Source: Heloderma charlesbogerti
Taxonomy: Eukaryota > Chordata > Lepidosauria > Squamata > Helodermatidae
Direction: 5' to 3'
Assembly (NCBI GenBank): GCA_026122225.1
Contig: JANEZZ010001406.1
Span: 80,888-144,887, forward strand
Length of the DNA stretch: 64,000 nucleotides
Shown: piece by piece, positions 11,209-21,543 of the stretch
How positions within the stretch are numbered: the first letter of the stretch is position 1
Layout: the number at the start of each line of letters is the position of its first letter
Program-made: the position numbers and the translations under genes
The notes under the pieces: generated by a model
Seen by the model: only the letters and a program-made list of their open reading frames with translations
The model's database searches: none
What the model was told of the DNA's origin: nothing

Positions 11209-11290
11209 TGTGCCTACCTCTATTTGAAACCATACACGGAGCCTGACAAACCTCCGACACTGACACGGAGTCTGACAAACCTCAGACGTT
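11102..11290. repeat. Three copies of a ~26-bp repeat in the provirus leader and gag start
   Basis: ACACGGAGTCTGACAAACCT followed by CAGACG occurs at about 11104-11129 and 11263-11288, with a variant (GAGCCTGACAAACCTCCGAC) at about 11236-11256. Two copies lie in the 5' leader between the LTR and the gag start, and one lies inside the matrix frame. Confidence 0.75.
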
Positions 11291-11552
11291 CCGAAGGCAA
11301 CTCAAACAGAAAGACAGAAGGGAAATCAAGTACTTACTCTGCCCAACACCCTAGTGCCATCTCTTCAGACCCATTCAGCCTGGTTGACTCAATCAATGGA
11401 GTCCACGCCTTTAACCTCCTGGGTGTCCCGACCCCCGTTCTCTGGTGCCGTGGCAGACCTCAAAGGCGGTCCGGCGCACCCCACAGGCACCTTTGCCAGT
11501 TCTGTCATTTGACCCCAGGGTGGTCCAAGGGACTCCTGGCTGCTCGTCAGTT

Positions 11553-11896
11553 TGTTGCACAAAATGCTAGTTTCGCCCCCTGGAGGCTAGTCCAATTTGC
11601 CCCAAAGAGGAGAGTCAACTTCAGGCTGGGTCCAACTCGATTTTATTGTTTGCAAACAGTTCGACAAAGGAGCTCACGCTCAAAGCAGAGTCGACCCTGG
11701 GCGACCCCCGCGCTCCAGTTTTATCACTCAGCTTGCATTCCTCAGCCAGCGTGTTACTTTTGATTGGTTGCCAGCGGTTTGCTTAGCAACCTTATCTTAG
11801 GGTTACTGCCTGCTCATTCCAGGCATGCGCAGCTCTTACAGTACTATGTGCTGCTTAAGACACATACAGTGGCTTTTAGGTTACATTTTTACTACA
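11553..11896 (-). repeat. 5' LTR of the provirus
   Basis: This is the partner of the LTR at 6064-6407, with the same length and one visible difference. It is adjacent to the CTAG duplication at 11897-11900. It carries the same CCAAT, TATA-like and AATAAA motifs on the minus strand, so viral transcription would run toward lower coordinates. Confidence 0.92.
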
Positions 11897-11900
11897 CTAG

Positions 11901-12288
11901 TATCCTGGAGTCCGCCAACCAGAGCCAAGTGCAAAACAGTGGCTCAGGAGGAGGACCTAGATACAAAATGGTGGCTTAGGGGGCGGAGCTAAGCTTGCCA
12001 CCTGCTCCTTATTTCAGGGAAAGGTATTGGGTATTAACATTTAGTATTCCTAAATAAGGAACCATTCCTCAAAATAAGGAAGAGGTGGCAAGCCTAGAAT
12101 GAGCCAATTACATGGAGCACTTCCTGGGGCCTAAGCTGGGGTGATTTGCATTATACAAATACAAATCTATATCTGACTTAACGATAGATCAGGGATCTTA
12201 ACAGTCCAATTTAATAGGGGAGCATGAAGGTTTGAGGCCTACAGAGGCAAAGGGGGGAAAGGTCAGGCTTAGAAGCCTGGACTGCTTG
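11901..12288. other. No gene seen
   Basis: This is flanking DNA of the provirus. I recognise no gene. AAATAAGGAACC and AAAATAAGGAAG occur near 12052-12083 but are too short to assign. Confidence 0.4.
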
Positions 12289-12666
12289 TTGGGAGGGGGT
12301 ATCCCTGAGAGGAGTCGTTTCATTTCCCTGGTTAAGTTTCAGTTTCATTTCCCCAGTTAAGTCTCATTTCTTCAGGTTTGAAGGAGTACTTTCAGTTTTG
12401 AGAGAGGAGGGTATATAAAGAGAGTGAGAAAACCAGTAAGAGCAGAGTCAGGGAGACCAGAGCCTGAAGAGGGAGCTGGGAGAAGCAGCCCGGAAAAGTC
12501 TAAGTACAGCTAGGGTAAAGGAACTTCTTTTTGCAACTTTTCCCCCATGCCTTTTGCATCACTCAGCTTGATTGTGTAAATACCTTTAGTTGTGATTTGC
12601 CAGCTTTTGTATACCAGTAACTGTTGTGGTTAAAACGCAAGTGTCTGGTGTGTCAATCACCCCACA
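12289..12666 (+). repeat. LTR-like sequence with TATA box
   Basis: It begins near TGTTGGGAGGGGGTATC and ends near TCAATCACCCCACA. A good TATA box (GGTATATAAAGAGAG, about 12409-12423) is followed by a purine-rich leader. The layout is that of a solo LTR, possibly Ty3/gypsy type. I found no second copy in the window and no target duplication, so this is tentative. Confidence 0.35.
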
Positions 12667-12989
12667 TCTACAGCCTAAACTCCATGTTATTGGGAAGGGG
12701 AAGTATAAAAGAGGGAAGGTGGGACTCTTAAGGAGGCATGAGATCCTTCAGGAGTTGCTCAGAGGGTCCAGATTATACAGGGGACCCCTGACTGGGAGTG
12801 ACGTTTTGTTGTTTCTACTGTTAAACCAGGGGTGCGGAACTGCTTAAAGGTGGGGGTGAATCCCCCCCAAGTAGGCCTACCATGAGCCAGATGATGTCAG
12901 GGGACATGGCCCCACCCCAGCCATCACAACAGGAGATGTGGCCCCACTGTCCTGCTCTGGCAATGCCCCTCTGAGATGACAGTAGATCA

Positions 12990-13561
12990 GAACCCCACGG
13001 CTGGGTTGGAGTCCTGGAGTTCAAAAAGCCAAGGCCAAGACAAAAGCATAATCCAGAAGCATGCCGAGGGTGAGGAATCCAAAAAATGAGAAGCATTTGA
13101 AGAGTTCCAGGGAGAAGGCAAAAAAATGAGGTCACAGACAGTCCAGGTCATAAATCAAGGATGACGGCAGAAGCAGCCAGGATACCAGGAACGCAAGCCG
13201 AGGAAACACAGCAAGAACTGCTGAGTTGTTTCTAGCCAAGAGTCCGTGCCTCAGCAGGGCTTTTCAAGGCTGGATGCATGTGACTCCCCCCAGCTGTAAT
13301 TGATCAAAGGCCTGTCAGGCACCCCCCTCGAGAAGACCTGGCTTGCAGCCAGCACCTACACCTGAGCGAGGGCAGCTGAGCATGCCTCCTCCGTCAGCAT
13401 CTCGCCTGAGGAGTTATGGGAGGATACTGCTCCTGCCCAGACTCCAAGCTTTCTGGTGAAACAAGAGAGGGCCCTGGCTGTCCTGGGTGTCTCCGGGATT
13501 GTTTTCTGCTGGTAAGGCCTCTTCCTCATCTGATGGGGAGTCTCCAAGGCTAGTCATGACA
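12990..13561 (-). repeat. LTR-like repeat (TGTCATG type)
   Basis: On the minus strand it starts TGTCATGACTAGCCTTGG at 13561 and soon contains a Ser-Asp-Glu-Glu-Glu reading, as do the copies at 19.6 and 33.3 kb. Its far end near 12990 is approximate. The TGTCA...TGACA ends suggest an LTR, and I assign it to the same loose family as 19559, 32959, 35148 and 51785. Confidence 0.45.
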
Positions 13562-13904
13562 TCTGCCCCCTGACATCACCCACTTTTTTTTTCTTTCCTT
13601 TTTTTCAATTTTTTCCTCCCATGCTGCAAGGAGGCTCAGAATTGGGCCACCTCCCAGCATGGAGAAGGGGACCCAGGCCCTGGCTTCCCCGTACCCCTGC
13701 TGCTGTCTCTGATCTGAGATCAGAGAAAGCAGCAGGGATGAAAGGCAGTGGGACTCACTCACCCACATGGGGAAGAGCGGCCTGGAATTCACATGGGGAA
13801 CGAGGGGCAAAAGGACTCACCCACCCAGCACACACCAATGTAGGGATCCCTGCTGTTATCTCCAATCTCAGGATGAGGCATGGGGGAGCGACACTGCAAC
13901 CCCT

Positions 13905-14390
13905 ATGGTTTTGACCTTTAAAGACTTAAACAGTTTGGGGCCAAGTTACTTGAAGGACCGCCTTCACCCATATCAGCCTGCCCGTACTTGAAGATCAGCA
14001 AGAGAGGCCCTTCTCATCCACCTACCTGTGAGAGCAGTTAAGTGGGTGACCACATGTGGAAGGGCCTTCTCTGCAGTGTCCCCACACTTTTGGAACAAGC
14101 TGCCATCAGAGGTCTGCCTTGCGCTGTCATTGCAGGCTGTTAAGAAGGCTTTGAAAACATATTATTTTACTGTGGCCTTCTCTTGATATGACTGCTATTG
14201 TTGCCGGTACTGTCATTAACACTGTTGCTGGTTTTATTGTTGGCTTTTACTGTTGTTTTTATTGTTTTTATCACGTTTAATATTTTAACTGTTTTTATAT
14301 ATTTGATTGCCGTAAGCCGCCTTGGGAGGGCTTCTGCCCTGAAAGGCAGCCAAGAAATGTTTTAAATTAAATTAAATAAATAAATAACCC
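13905..14390 (+). mobile_element. L2 LINE, 3' end
   Basis: A plus-strand frame near 13910-13990 gives TFKDLNSLGPSYLKDRL and is followed by an AFSAVSP.FWNKLP-like track near 14070-14105, the C-terminus of L2-type ORF2. The 3' UTR then gives the common end GCCGTAAGCCGCCTTGGGAG and an AAATTAAATTAAATAAATAA tail. It is 5'-truncated and inserted in the hAT-type element around it. Confidence 0.8.
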
Positions 14391-14850
14391 CGCCCACTCT
14401 GAGGGGATTCCTCCAGGGGGCAGGGCTTGGAGCCTACGCCCGACCCCCTGGAGGAACTCCAAGAGTCTGTGCAGGCCAGATTGGGTTGCCCCACAGGCCG
14501 CATTAGACTCACAGGCCGGAGGTCCTGCACCCCCATGTTAAACAATCAGGAGTCAGAAACCTTTACCAATCTGCACCAAACCTTCCACCCGTTTACCAGT
14601 AGATCCCGAACTACCTTCCCCCCCCCCACCCCCTAGAGTGCACAGGTTGCAGTGCTGTTCCTCGATGTCTCACCCTCTTCTGAAAGCAACCTCCAGGGAA
14701 ATGGAGCCGACGTCTCGGTGGAGAGGTGAACCAGATTCCATGTTATGAAGGAGTCCTGGGACTGGATCTCCAGATCCAAGTAAAGGATCTCCCTCTAAAA
14801 CAAACAAAAAACAATGAAAGGCAGCTGCAGGGGAAAGCGACTCGGTAGAA

Positions 14851-15004
14851 TTTCAGTCAGAACCACTCGGAACTCTAAGGCAGCTACCCAAGATTTGGAG
14901 CCTGAATTGCTTGCAGAGCGCTTCGGATAGCTTCTTTAGAGTTCTGACCAAAACCTGGCATGGATTCACTGCCCCACTGACATTGGAGCCACCAGCCTCC
15001 ACTG
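14851..15004. repeat. hAT-type MITE, CAGTGGAGGCTGG family (copy 3, 5' truncated)
   Basis: It starts inside the left arm at TTTCAGTCAGAACCACTCGG and runs to the intact right end GAGCCACCAGCCTCCACTG. The outer 40 or so bases of the left end are missing. Confidence 0.75.
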
Positions 15005-15920
15005 AAGAGACCGCCTACCAGAGATTGGGGGGGGGCAGCATCAAGCCACTGCATACCCCAATCCTTTGACTTTTAGTATACAGTTCTGAAGATTGAAAGG
15101 CAACGGTATTCATCTTTCCTTTCTCCCCGCCTCCTGCACCCTTTTGCTTACTTTAAAGAAATAATGCAGATGTCAAACTGCACAAAAATATGGTTACCAC
15201 TGCGCTGGTTTCGTTCCTCCTCCACTGCACAAAAATGTGTCCAGAGTAAACTCTAGAGCATTTTGGGAAGGGAGAGAAGAAAGCCTGGGATGTCACGGTG
15301 CCCATCAGGAGGGGCATAAGTATCAGGGTGTGGACCAACCTCTTTACACCCTTCAAATCTATATATTAAAGTGTACCGAGCATTCACCTTGAGCTTAAAA
15401 CTGCTGGTACCCACAAATAGGTCCATGTCATCCTGGGGGGGGGGGCGGAGCTGCGTGGCGGGGAGAGAAGGCTGTGTGGGTGTTTTCACTGCATTTCTCC
15501 TCCAAATGTGCTCAATTAAGCAGTTCTGACTGAACTGACTACAAGTTATCCCTGTTCGTTTCTTTAAAAATACACACACAACTCGAGAGCCCAAAATAAC
15601 TCTGATTTTTTTATTTGTGAAGAATGGTGCAAGCTTCCCAATTAAGGTGTAATTGGTGAAGGAGGCACACCTCTGCAAAAAGGAAGAATCAGAGCTGTGG
15701 TTTTCAATATCCTGCATTCTTTTTATCCAGTTCTGATTTATCTATCTATCTATATGGGATTACATTTCAGAAATAAAGAAAATAGATCAAATTAATAATC
15801 CCAAACTACAGGTGCTTCACCCACTGTTGGTGAACATAGCCAGCAGGGTCACCCTGCCCCATAAAGCTAGAATAGGCAAGCCCCCATTGCATTACCCAAG
15901 AAGGAGTGTTCAAGGTTTAG
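15005..15920. other. No gene seen
   Basis: No gene supported. A short TATC tract lies at about 15738-15753. A 154-residue open frame on the minus strand (15253-15717) has low complexity and resembles no family I know. Confidence 0.4.
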
Positions 15921-15999
15921 GCTACAATCCGATACCCACATACCTAGGCGTAAGCCCCATTGAACTCAATGAGTCTTGCTTCTGAGTAGACATGTACAG
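15921..15999. repeat. GTGCAATCCTAT-family short element, partial
   Basis: GGCTACAATCCGATACCCAC, then AAGCCCCATTGAACTCAATG and TTCTGAGTAGACATGTA, match the 24.6-kb copy. The right end is cut by the insertion of the hAT-type element at 16000, whose duplication ATGTACAG lies in this repeat. Confidence 0.6.
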
Positions 16000-16337
16000 C
16001 AGGGAAGTGCAGAACCTCAGGCCCAGGGACCAAATCAGGCCCTCTGGGGTTCCCCATAAGACCACACCCCTTCCCCCTGGCCACATACCCTTTCCCATCA
16101 GCACCAGTCTTTAGGTAGTTCCTTGGCTTTTCTGCAGTTTTTTCGCCCATTCTAAAAGGTTGAAATGCTTCTGCTGGGGCTGAGTTACTGGCAGTGAGAG
16201 CTCTAAGTCAAAATATGCTGGTGTTTTGGTCCCACCCTCTTTTGCCTTCAGGCCCTGCCCACCACTGGAAAGGAGCCCCCGAGAGCTTCTCCGAAATGGA
16301 ATGTGGCCCTTGGGCTGAAGGAGGTTCTGCACCCCTG
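16000..16337. repeat. hAT-type MITE, CAGGGGTGCAGAACC family (copy at 16.0 kb)
   Basis: The ends CAGGGAAGTGCAGAACCTC and GAGGTTCTGCACCCCTG are inverted repeats. They are flanked by ATGTACAG (15992-15999) and ATGTATAG (16338-16345), a 7-of-8 duplication. This is the best preserved short member of a family also seen at 2.4, 33.4, 40.0, 42.8 and 54.6 kb. Confidence 0.85.
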
Positions 16338-16373
16338 ATGTATAGCACTGCATTGTTAGCCTCTTTAGGCTGC

Positions 16374-16457
16374 AATTGTAGGCCTACTTGCCCATGAGTC
16401 AGCCCCATTGATCTCACTGGGACTTCCTTCTGAGTCAACATGCATAGGATTGCAGTG
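16374..16457. repeat. GTGCAATCCTAT-family short element
   Basis: GGCTGCAATTGTAGGCCTAC at the left and AACATGCATAGGATTGCAG at the right are inverted, with CCCATTGATCTCACTGGGAC between them. It belongs with the copies at 5.7, 24.6 and 29.6 kb. Confidence 0.6.
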
Positions 16458-16999
16458 TTAATATCCTTTGGAAGGGAGAGGGGTGGCATTTACAACTTAA
16501 TTCCCCATCAGCTGTGCTAATGGGCTATAATCCTGTGCCTCCCTAAGAGTTCTTCCACAGGGGGTGGGAGTGGCTGGGTAGCAAACAGCTGTCTGATCCC
16601 ACCCTCCCTCTACCTCTGAAGGGAAAGGGGAGGATACATTTCCATTTTTATAGGCTGACAACAAGGCGCTGCATGAAACACTCTTGGACCTGGAGGAGTG
16701 TTCATGGTAGAACAACACCTGTTCACATGGAGATGTGGAGCAAGTCCTGTCTTGTAGACAATGACAGCAAAAAAAATATGTCGAGAAAAGCTGAGGTGAA
16801 ATGAACTCCCGGAGACATTCAGAGGAACCTTCAGAATTCCATTTTGTTTTGTTTGTGTTTTAAGTGGAGCAAGCAGGTATGAGGGGAAGGGAGGGATGCA
16901 ATGCGGCTCATGGAGGGATTGGGTTGGAGAAGCCACAGCTGCTGAGCTATTGAAGAGAAAGGAGGGATCATGGCCTGTCCAGGCCAGATGCTTACAAAA

Positions 17000-17690
17000 G
17001 AATATAAAAGCTGTGCTGGATCAGACCAAGGGTCCATCTAGTCCAGCATTCTGTTCACACAGTGGCCAACCAGCTGCCCACACAAAAGCCACAAGCAGGA
17101 AATGAATGCAACAGCACACTCCCACCCATGTTCCCCAGCAACTGGTGTACATAGGCTCACTGCCTCTGGTACTGGACGTAGCACATAGCCATCAGGACTA
17201 GTAGCCATTGATAGACTTCTCCAGGAATTTGTCTAATACCCTTTTAAAGCCATCCAAATTGATGGCCATCATTACGTCTTGTGGAGGTTTAGCTACGCAC
17301 TGTGTGAAGCAGTCCTTCCTTTTATCTGTCCTGAATCTCCCACCAATCAGCTTCATGGGATGACCCCATGTTCTAGTATTGTCAGAGAGGGAGAAAAATG
17401 TCTCCCTATCCACATTCTCCACACCATGCATAATTCTGTACACCTCCAGCTCGTCTCCCCTTACTCGCCCTTTTTCCAAGCTAAAACACTCCCAGCTGTT
17501 GTAACCTGAACTTTTTCCAGCTCTACAATATCCTTTTTTAGGTGCAGTGACCAGAACTGCACACAGTATTCTAAGTGTAGTAGCACAATAGATTTGTATA
17601 AGGGCAGTGTGATCTTGGCAGTTTTATTCTCAATTCCTTTCCTAATTCTGCCCAACGTGGAGTTTCCCTTTTTTACAAAAGCTCCTGCCC
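17000..17690 (-). mobile_element. CR1-type LINE, C-terminal ORF2 and 3' UTR
   Basis: On the minus strand 17461-17655 gives PLYKSIVLLHLEYCVQFWS, the thumb region after the CR1 reverse transcriptase core. 17198-17479 continues to the ORF end (VENVDRETFFSLS ... GHPMKLIGGRF ... NLDGFKRVLDKF). The UTR follows down to about 17000. At about 690 bp it is one of the longer copies here, but stops and a frame change make it dead. Confidence 0.85.
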
Positions 17691-18079
17691 CCCAAAATGG
17701 GCGCCTCCTAAAGGTGCCATCTTTATTTTTGTTGTTCCACTGTGATTGCTTTTAATATTATGGAGTTGTAATAGTTGCTAGATCAAATCGTCATAACAGT
17801 TCTTCATAATGGGTTCAAACAAGTTCTGTGTCGTACATTATCCTGTATTTCATTATTCCAGTACATAAAGAATCCTGCTCATTTCTTTACCCAGAGATTG
17901 TCCATTTGTCTCCCTTCTCCAGCAAATACAATTTAATCATACAGCCAATATCCCAGAGATGAAAGGGCCACTCCATTAGCTGCCCCATACAGGTCAGCCC
18001 ACAAATGACTTTAACGGGAAAGGCTTTAGGAACACACACAAAAGCGCTGCTGGGTCGGGCCAACTCTATCTCCTTCCAA
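17691..18079. other. No gene seen
   Basis: No gene or recognisable repeat in this stretch. Confidence 0.4.
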
Positions 18080-18520
18080 ATCCAAGGAAGCTGTTCTAGT
18101 TCTAAATTGGTGCCTGATGTCGGTAATGGAGTGGATGAGCACAAACAAATTAAAGCGTAACCCAGGCAAGACAGAAGTGCTCATGGTTAGTCGAAAGGTG
18201 GATCAGGGAACAGGGGTTCAAACTGTGCTGGATGGGGTTACACTCTCCCTGAAGACTCAGACTCACCATTTGGGTAGACTTCTGTACTCAGCCTTGGACC
18301 TGGATGCCCAGGTTTCGGCAGTGGCTGGGAGTGTGTTTGCACAGCTGAGGTTAGTGCACCAACTGGGCCCATTCCTGGAGACATCTGATCTGTCCATGGT
18401 CACACTTGCCTTAGTTACATCCCGTTTGGACTACTGTCACACACGCCATGTGGGGCTACCTTTGAAAACTGTCCAGAAACTTAGAACCCTAGAACATGCC
18501 AGCTGAGCTCCTGCCGCGCT
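18080..18520 (+). mobile_element. L2 LINE reverse-transcriptase fragment
   Basis: The 129-residue frame at 18117-18506 reads as the part of L2 ORF2 after the catalytic box: EWMSTNKLKRNPGKTEVLMV, then LDGVTLSLK, then FLETSDLSMVTLALVTSRLDYC and GLPLKTVQKL. No start codon or domain precedes it, so it is a fragment. It is unusual among the old copies here for having no internal stop over nearly 130 codons. Confidence 0.85.
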
Positions 18521-18651
18521 AGTACAGCTCTGCCTCTACCTTTGCCACCTGGTGTGGGTCATGGGCATAACCTAAGCCACTGGTTCTTCTCACCACATCT
18601 TCTAGTGGTGAATTCCATTCAAGATAATTATGTGTTGTATTAGGAAGTACT

Positions 18652-18795
18652 GAGTGGAGGCTGGTGGCTCCAATGTCATTGGGGTAGTGAATCCACTCCA
18701 GGGTTCAGTCAGAACCAGTCAGAACTTTAGAGTTCTGACTGAAACCTAGAGCGGATTCACTGCCCCATAGACATTGGAGCCACCAGCCTCCACTG
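18652..18795. repeat. hAT-type MITE, CAGTGGAGGCTGG family (copy 4, near-perfect hairpin)
   Basis: This is a 144-bp element with the left arm GAGTGGAGGCTGGTGGCTCC and right arm GGAGCCACCAGCCTCCACTG. Target duplications are GAAGTACT (18644-18651) and GAAGGACT (18796-18803), 7 of 8. The inner loop of longer copies is absent, so the two arms meet almost directly at AACTTTAGAGTTCTGAC. Confidence 0.88.
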
Positions 18796-19038
18796 GAAGG
18801 ACTCTTTCTTTCTTTCTTTCTTTTTCTTTTTTGCCTATCCTGAAACCATTTCCCTGGGTGACTCTGAGTTTTACTATTCTGACAGAACAGCTTTCCCAGT
18901 CTGGTGTCCTCCAGATGTTTTTGGATGACAATTCCCAGTTACTGGGAGTTGTTACATCCCGGCTTTTTACAGTTAGATTTCATTTTGGGGGTGGTGGTCA
19001 TTTTGAGTATATGGGTAAATCCACACATGTGTTCTCCA

Positions 19039-19095
19039 GAGAGCCAGTGTGGCAGAGTGGTTAGAGCAGCCTTTTGGTTAGAGCTGCCTTTTGGA
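19039..19095 (+). repeat. Sauria-type SINE head fragment
   Basis: GAGAGCCAGTGTGGCAGAGT and GGTTAGAGC match the tRNA-like 5' part of the SINEs at 41.5 and 57.5 kb, then the match stops. Confidence 0.5.
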
Positions 19096-19134
19096 AGTTG
19101 AAGTATGTCATGTCTACCAGATTGCCCAATTCTT

Positions 19135-20440
19135 TATAAGAAGAGCTATACTGGATGAGACCAAAGGCCTTTCTAGGTCTCTGTTCACACAGTGGCCAAC
19201 CAGATGCCTCTGGTAAGCCCACAAGCAGCACATGAATGCAACAGCACCCTCACGCTCATGTTCCTCAGCGACTGGCATACAGGGGCATACTGCCTCTGAT
19301 ACTGGAGGTAATATATAGCCATCAGGACTAGTGGCCATTGATAGCCTTCTCCTCCACAAATCTGGCTGATCCCTTTTTAAAGCCATCCAACATGGTAGCC
19401 ATGACACCACATCACGTTGGAGCTAATTCCATAGTTTTAAACTATGGGCTGTGTGAAGAAGTACTTGTGTTTGTCTGTCCTGAATCTCCCTCCATTCAGC
19501 TTCATGGGTTGACCCTGGGTTCTAGTCTTATGAGAGAGGGAGGAAAATGTCTCCCTGATGTCATGCATCCACTGGAGGAGTCCTCAGAGGAAGAGCTAGA
19601 AGCCCATGGTGCCCAAGACCAAATGCCACCAGTGCCACAGGGGCCTCAGCCCTTGGGGGAGATGGTTGCAGGGCCATCCATGTCAGGAGAAAGGGACTCT
19701 GCCTCTAAGGCAGAAGCTCAGCAATCCCCTGGCTCCCGGGAGTGTCGTCACCTCAAGCAACAACCTAGTAGGGCTCCTGTGCACAGGAGCACTAGCCTCC
19801 AGAAAAGGTCTCCTTGGGAGAAATTAACTCCTCAGGCGTAAGGCCCTGGAAAGAGAGCCTTGACTACTGCACCTGAGCTCTGGGTGGGGTCCAGCAGGCT
19901 TTGGGCCTAAAAGCCATCACTGAAAACTCAGCCAGCACCGGAACAACATTGTCCATCTAGCTTCTGTGCTGTGTACCTTGCTTCCTGAAGTGTGCCCTGC
20001 AACTGATGCTCTGTTTCCTGGCCTGTTGGATTGCCTAACGATGCTGCTTTTGGACTACACAACATAACTGCCTGACTTCCTGTGTCTGGCCTCTTGCTTG
20101 TTATCCTGACCACTCCTGCTCTTGCCTGATCCTCTTCGTCTGCCTGCCTGTGTTCTGACATCTGCCTGGATTTAGACTATGTCTGTTGTAGCCTGAACCC
20201 CACTGGATAGCCAAGTGCAGGCTTGAAAGTTTGCTGACTTCACTAGAGTTAGAGTTTGCTACAGTCAAAGCAGGACACCCATCCACTTTCTCCACACCAT
20301 GCATAATTTTGTACACCTCCATCATGTCCCCCCATACTTGCCTTTTATCTAAGATGTTGTAACCTTTCCTCACAGGGGAATTGCTCCAGCTCCCTCATCA
20401 TTTTGGTTTCCCTTTTCTGCGGATTTGTTGACCCTCTCAA
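19135..20440 (-). mobile_element. CR1-type LINE 3' end, split by an LTR-like insertion
   Basis: 19135-19556 has the CR1 3' UTR and ORF end as at 1.7 and 17 kb. It stops at GGAAAATGTCTCCCT and resumes at 20281 with ATCCACTTTCTCCACACC, exactly the next bases in the other copies. The intervening 19559-20277 is therefore an insertion into an older CR1. Confidence 0.82.
19559..20277 (+). repeat. LTR-like repeat inserted in CR1
   Basis: It begins TGTCATGCATCCACTGGAGG and ends near GTCAAAGCAGGACA. The first part could encode an acidic Ser/Glu-rich peptide (EESSEEELEAHG), the same feature as the minus-strand copy ending at 33367. The interrupted CR1 on both sides fixes its limits to within a few bases. 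Its TG...CA ends and length suggest a solo LTR, but the target duplication is unclear. Confidence 0.55.
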
Positions 20441-20944
20441 AGAATGCTAAAAGGCATCATTTAAAATCATTACAGTGTTTTAAAGCACTCTGATGTAAAC
20501 AGTTTTTAAAAGCTTTGCTATGAACATACTGAAGGAGGCATTTCCTATTTTATAATCCTGCTGCAGCAGTACATTAAAAAAATTAATCCTGCATTGATAC
20601 AAACTTTCTCCAGTGTCCCACAACTCAGTTTAAGTGCACTGTTTATCTTTGGGAGCTTTCACATGCATTTCGAAGCGAACGGATTAGTAATATTTTTCAG
20701 AATTAAATAAATCACACACATCTTCTATCCACCCCTAATAACTGTGGATGACAGCAGCTGTAGCTTTTCAAGGGTAAAAATCCAGAGGATATATTTATGA
20801 CTGGCCGAAACTGCATGGCTAGACTGCATGGGAGAAATCTTGTGATTATGGGCTAGATTCTGAGAAGGCATAAAACAGGGTATGCTATTTCGCTAACTGG
20901 GCTATCTGATTGAGAGCATGCCAGGGCCATCGGATACTCTGGAA
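20441..20944. other. No gene seen
   Basis: This is an AT-rich stretch without a recognisable gene or repeat. Confidence 0.4.
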
Positions 20945-21082
20945 ATCATAAGAAAAGGCATGCTAAATCAGATCAAAGGCCTATGGCAGAGGTCCCCAAT
21001 GTGCTATCCATGAAGGCATGCCTAACATGGTGCCCACAAGCACCCACAAAACCGTTTATGTTTTTTGGGGGGGGTAATATAC

Positions 21083-21543
21083 TAGGGCTGTGCAAGGACC
21101 CCCCAGCTTGTTTCAGAGGCTGATTTGGAGCTTCCAAGTCAGCCCCAACCCACCTCAGCCCAACACAAACCTGGTCTGATGCTCCCACCCACTGCCCAGC
21201 TGCATGAGCCGCCTGCTCTTTACCTGGACCCACGGGGAGCACCTGTAGCCATCATCCTCTTCGAAGGGGTTTTTCTTTTAAAATGGCAACTCTTCTTTTT
21301 CTGGAATTTAAATGTTGTGCAAATGGCAGCCGTCAGGCCATCATGTATGCAACATTACAGCTGTAAATGGTGCTCCCGACAGGTCCAGGTAAGGAGCAGA
21401 GGGCTCACATGGCTGGGCGGGTGGCTGTCTGGATTGGTCCAAAGCACTTTGGATCAATCTGACCCACTTCAAACCACTTTGGACCAGATCAGCCTACTTC
21501 AGCTTGGAATTCAGATCCAGAGCCGAAGTGGTGCACAGCTCTA
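21083..21543. repeat. hAT-type MITE, TAGGGCTGTGC family (copy 1)
   Basis: It runs from TAGGGCTGTGCAAGGACC to GGTGCACAGCTCTA, flanked by the exact 8-bp repeat TAATATAC (21075-21082 and 21544-21551). It is 461 bp and nested inside the hAT-type element around it. A second copy is at 60743-61455. Confidence 0.9.

Larger units (their letters stand above)
6060..11900 (-). mobile_element. Defective gammaretrovirus-like provirus (ERV), complete with both LTRs
   Basis: Two 344-bp direct repeats (6064-6407 and 11553-11896) bound a minus-strand provirus. Each begins TG and ends CA when read on the minus strand. The 4-bp duplication CTAG (6060-6063 and 11897-11900) flanks the pair, and 4 bp is the size gammaretroviruses make. 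A polypurine tract adjoins the 3' LTR. Inside, in minus-strand order, are remnants of matrix (gag), a nucleocapsid zinc knuckle, protease and integrase. Reverse transcriptase and RNase H should lie between protease and integrase, but only about 270 bp separates those remnants. No envelope region is visible before the polypurine tract. Stops, frameshifts and a CR1 insertion break what remains, so it encodes no functional product. No canonical primer-binding site was recognised next to the 5' LTR. Confidence 0.92.
12827..14535. mobile_element. hAT-type element, CAGGGGTGC ends, 1.7 kb with nested insertions
   Basis: The left end CAGGGGTGCGGAACTGC and right end GGTCCTGCACCCCC are inverted, and the exact 8-bp repeat TGTTAAAC flanks them (12819-12826 and 14536-14543). 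Much of the length is later insertions: an LTR-like repeat (about 12990-13561) and an L2 3' end (about 13905-14390). I found no transposase, so it was non-autonomous. The related 338-bp element at 16.0 kb shows what an uninterrupted short member looks like. Confidence 0.8.

Noticed and set aside
11553..11580. A canonical retroviral primer-binding site next to the 5' LTR
   Set aside because: The bases inside the LTR (minus strand AACTGACGAGCAGCCAGG) do not start TGG and match no tRNA 3' end I can recall with confidence.
12289..12666. A confident LTR retrotransposon call
   Set aside because: It has TATA and plausible ends, but no second LTR, no internal domain and no target duplication, so it stays tentative.
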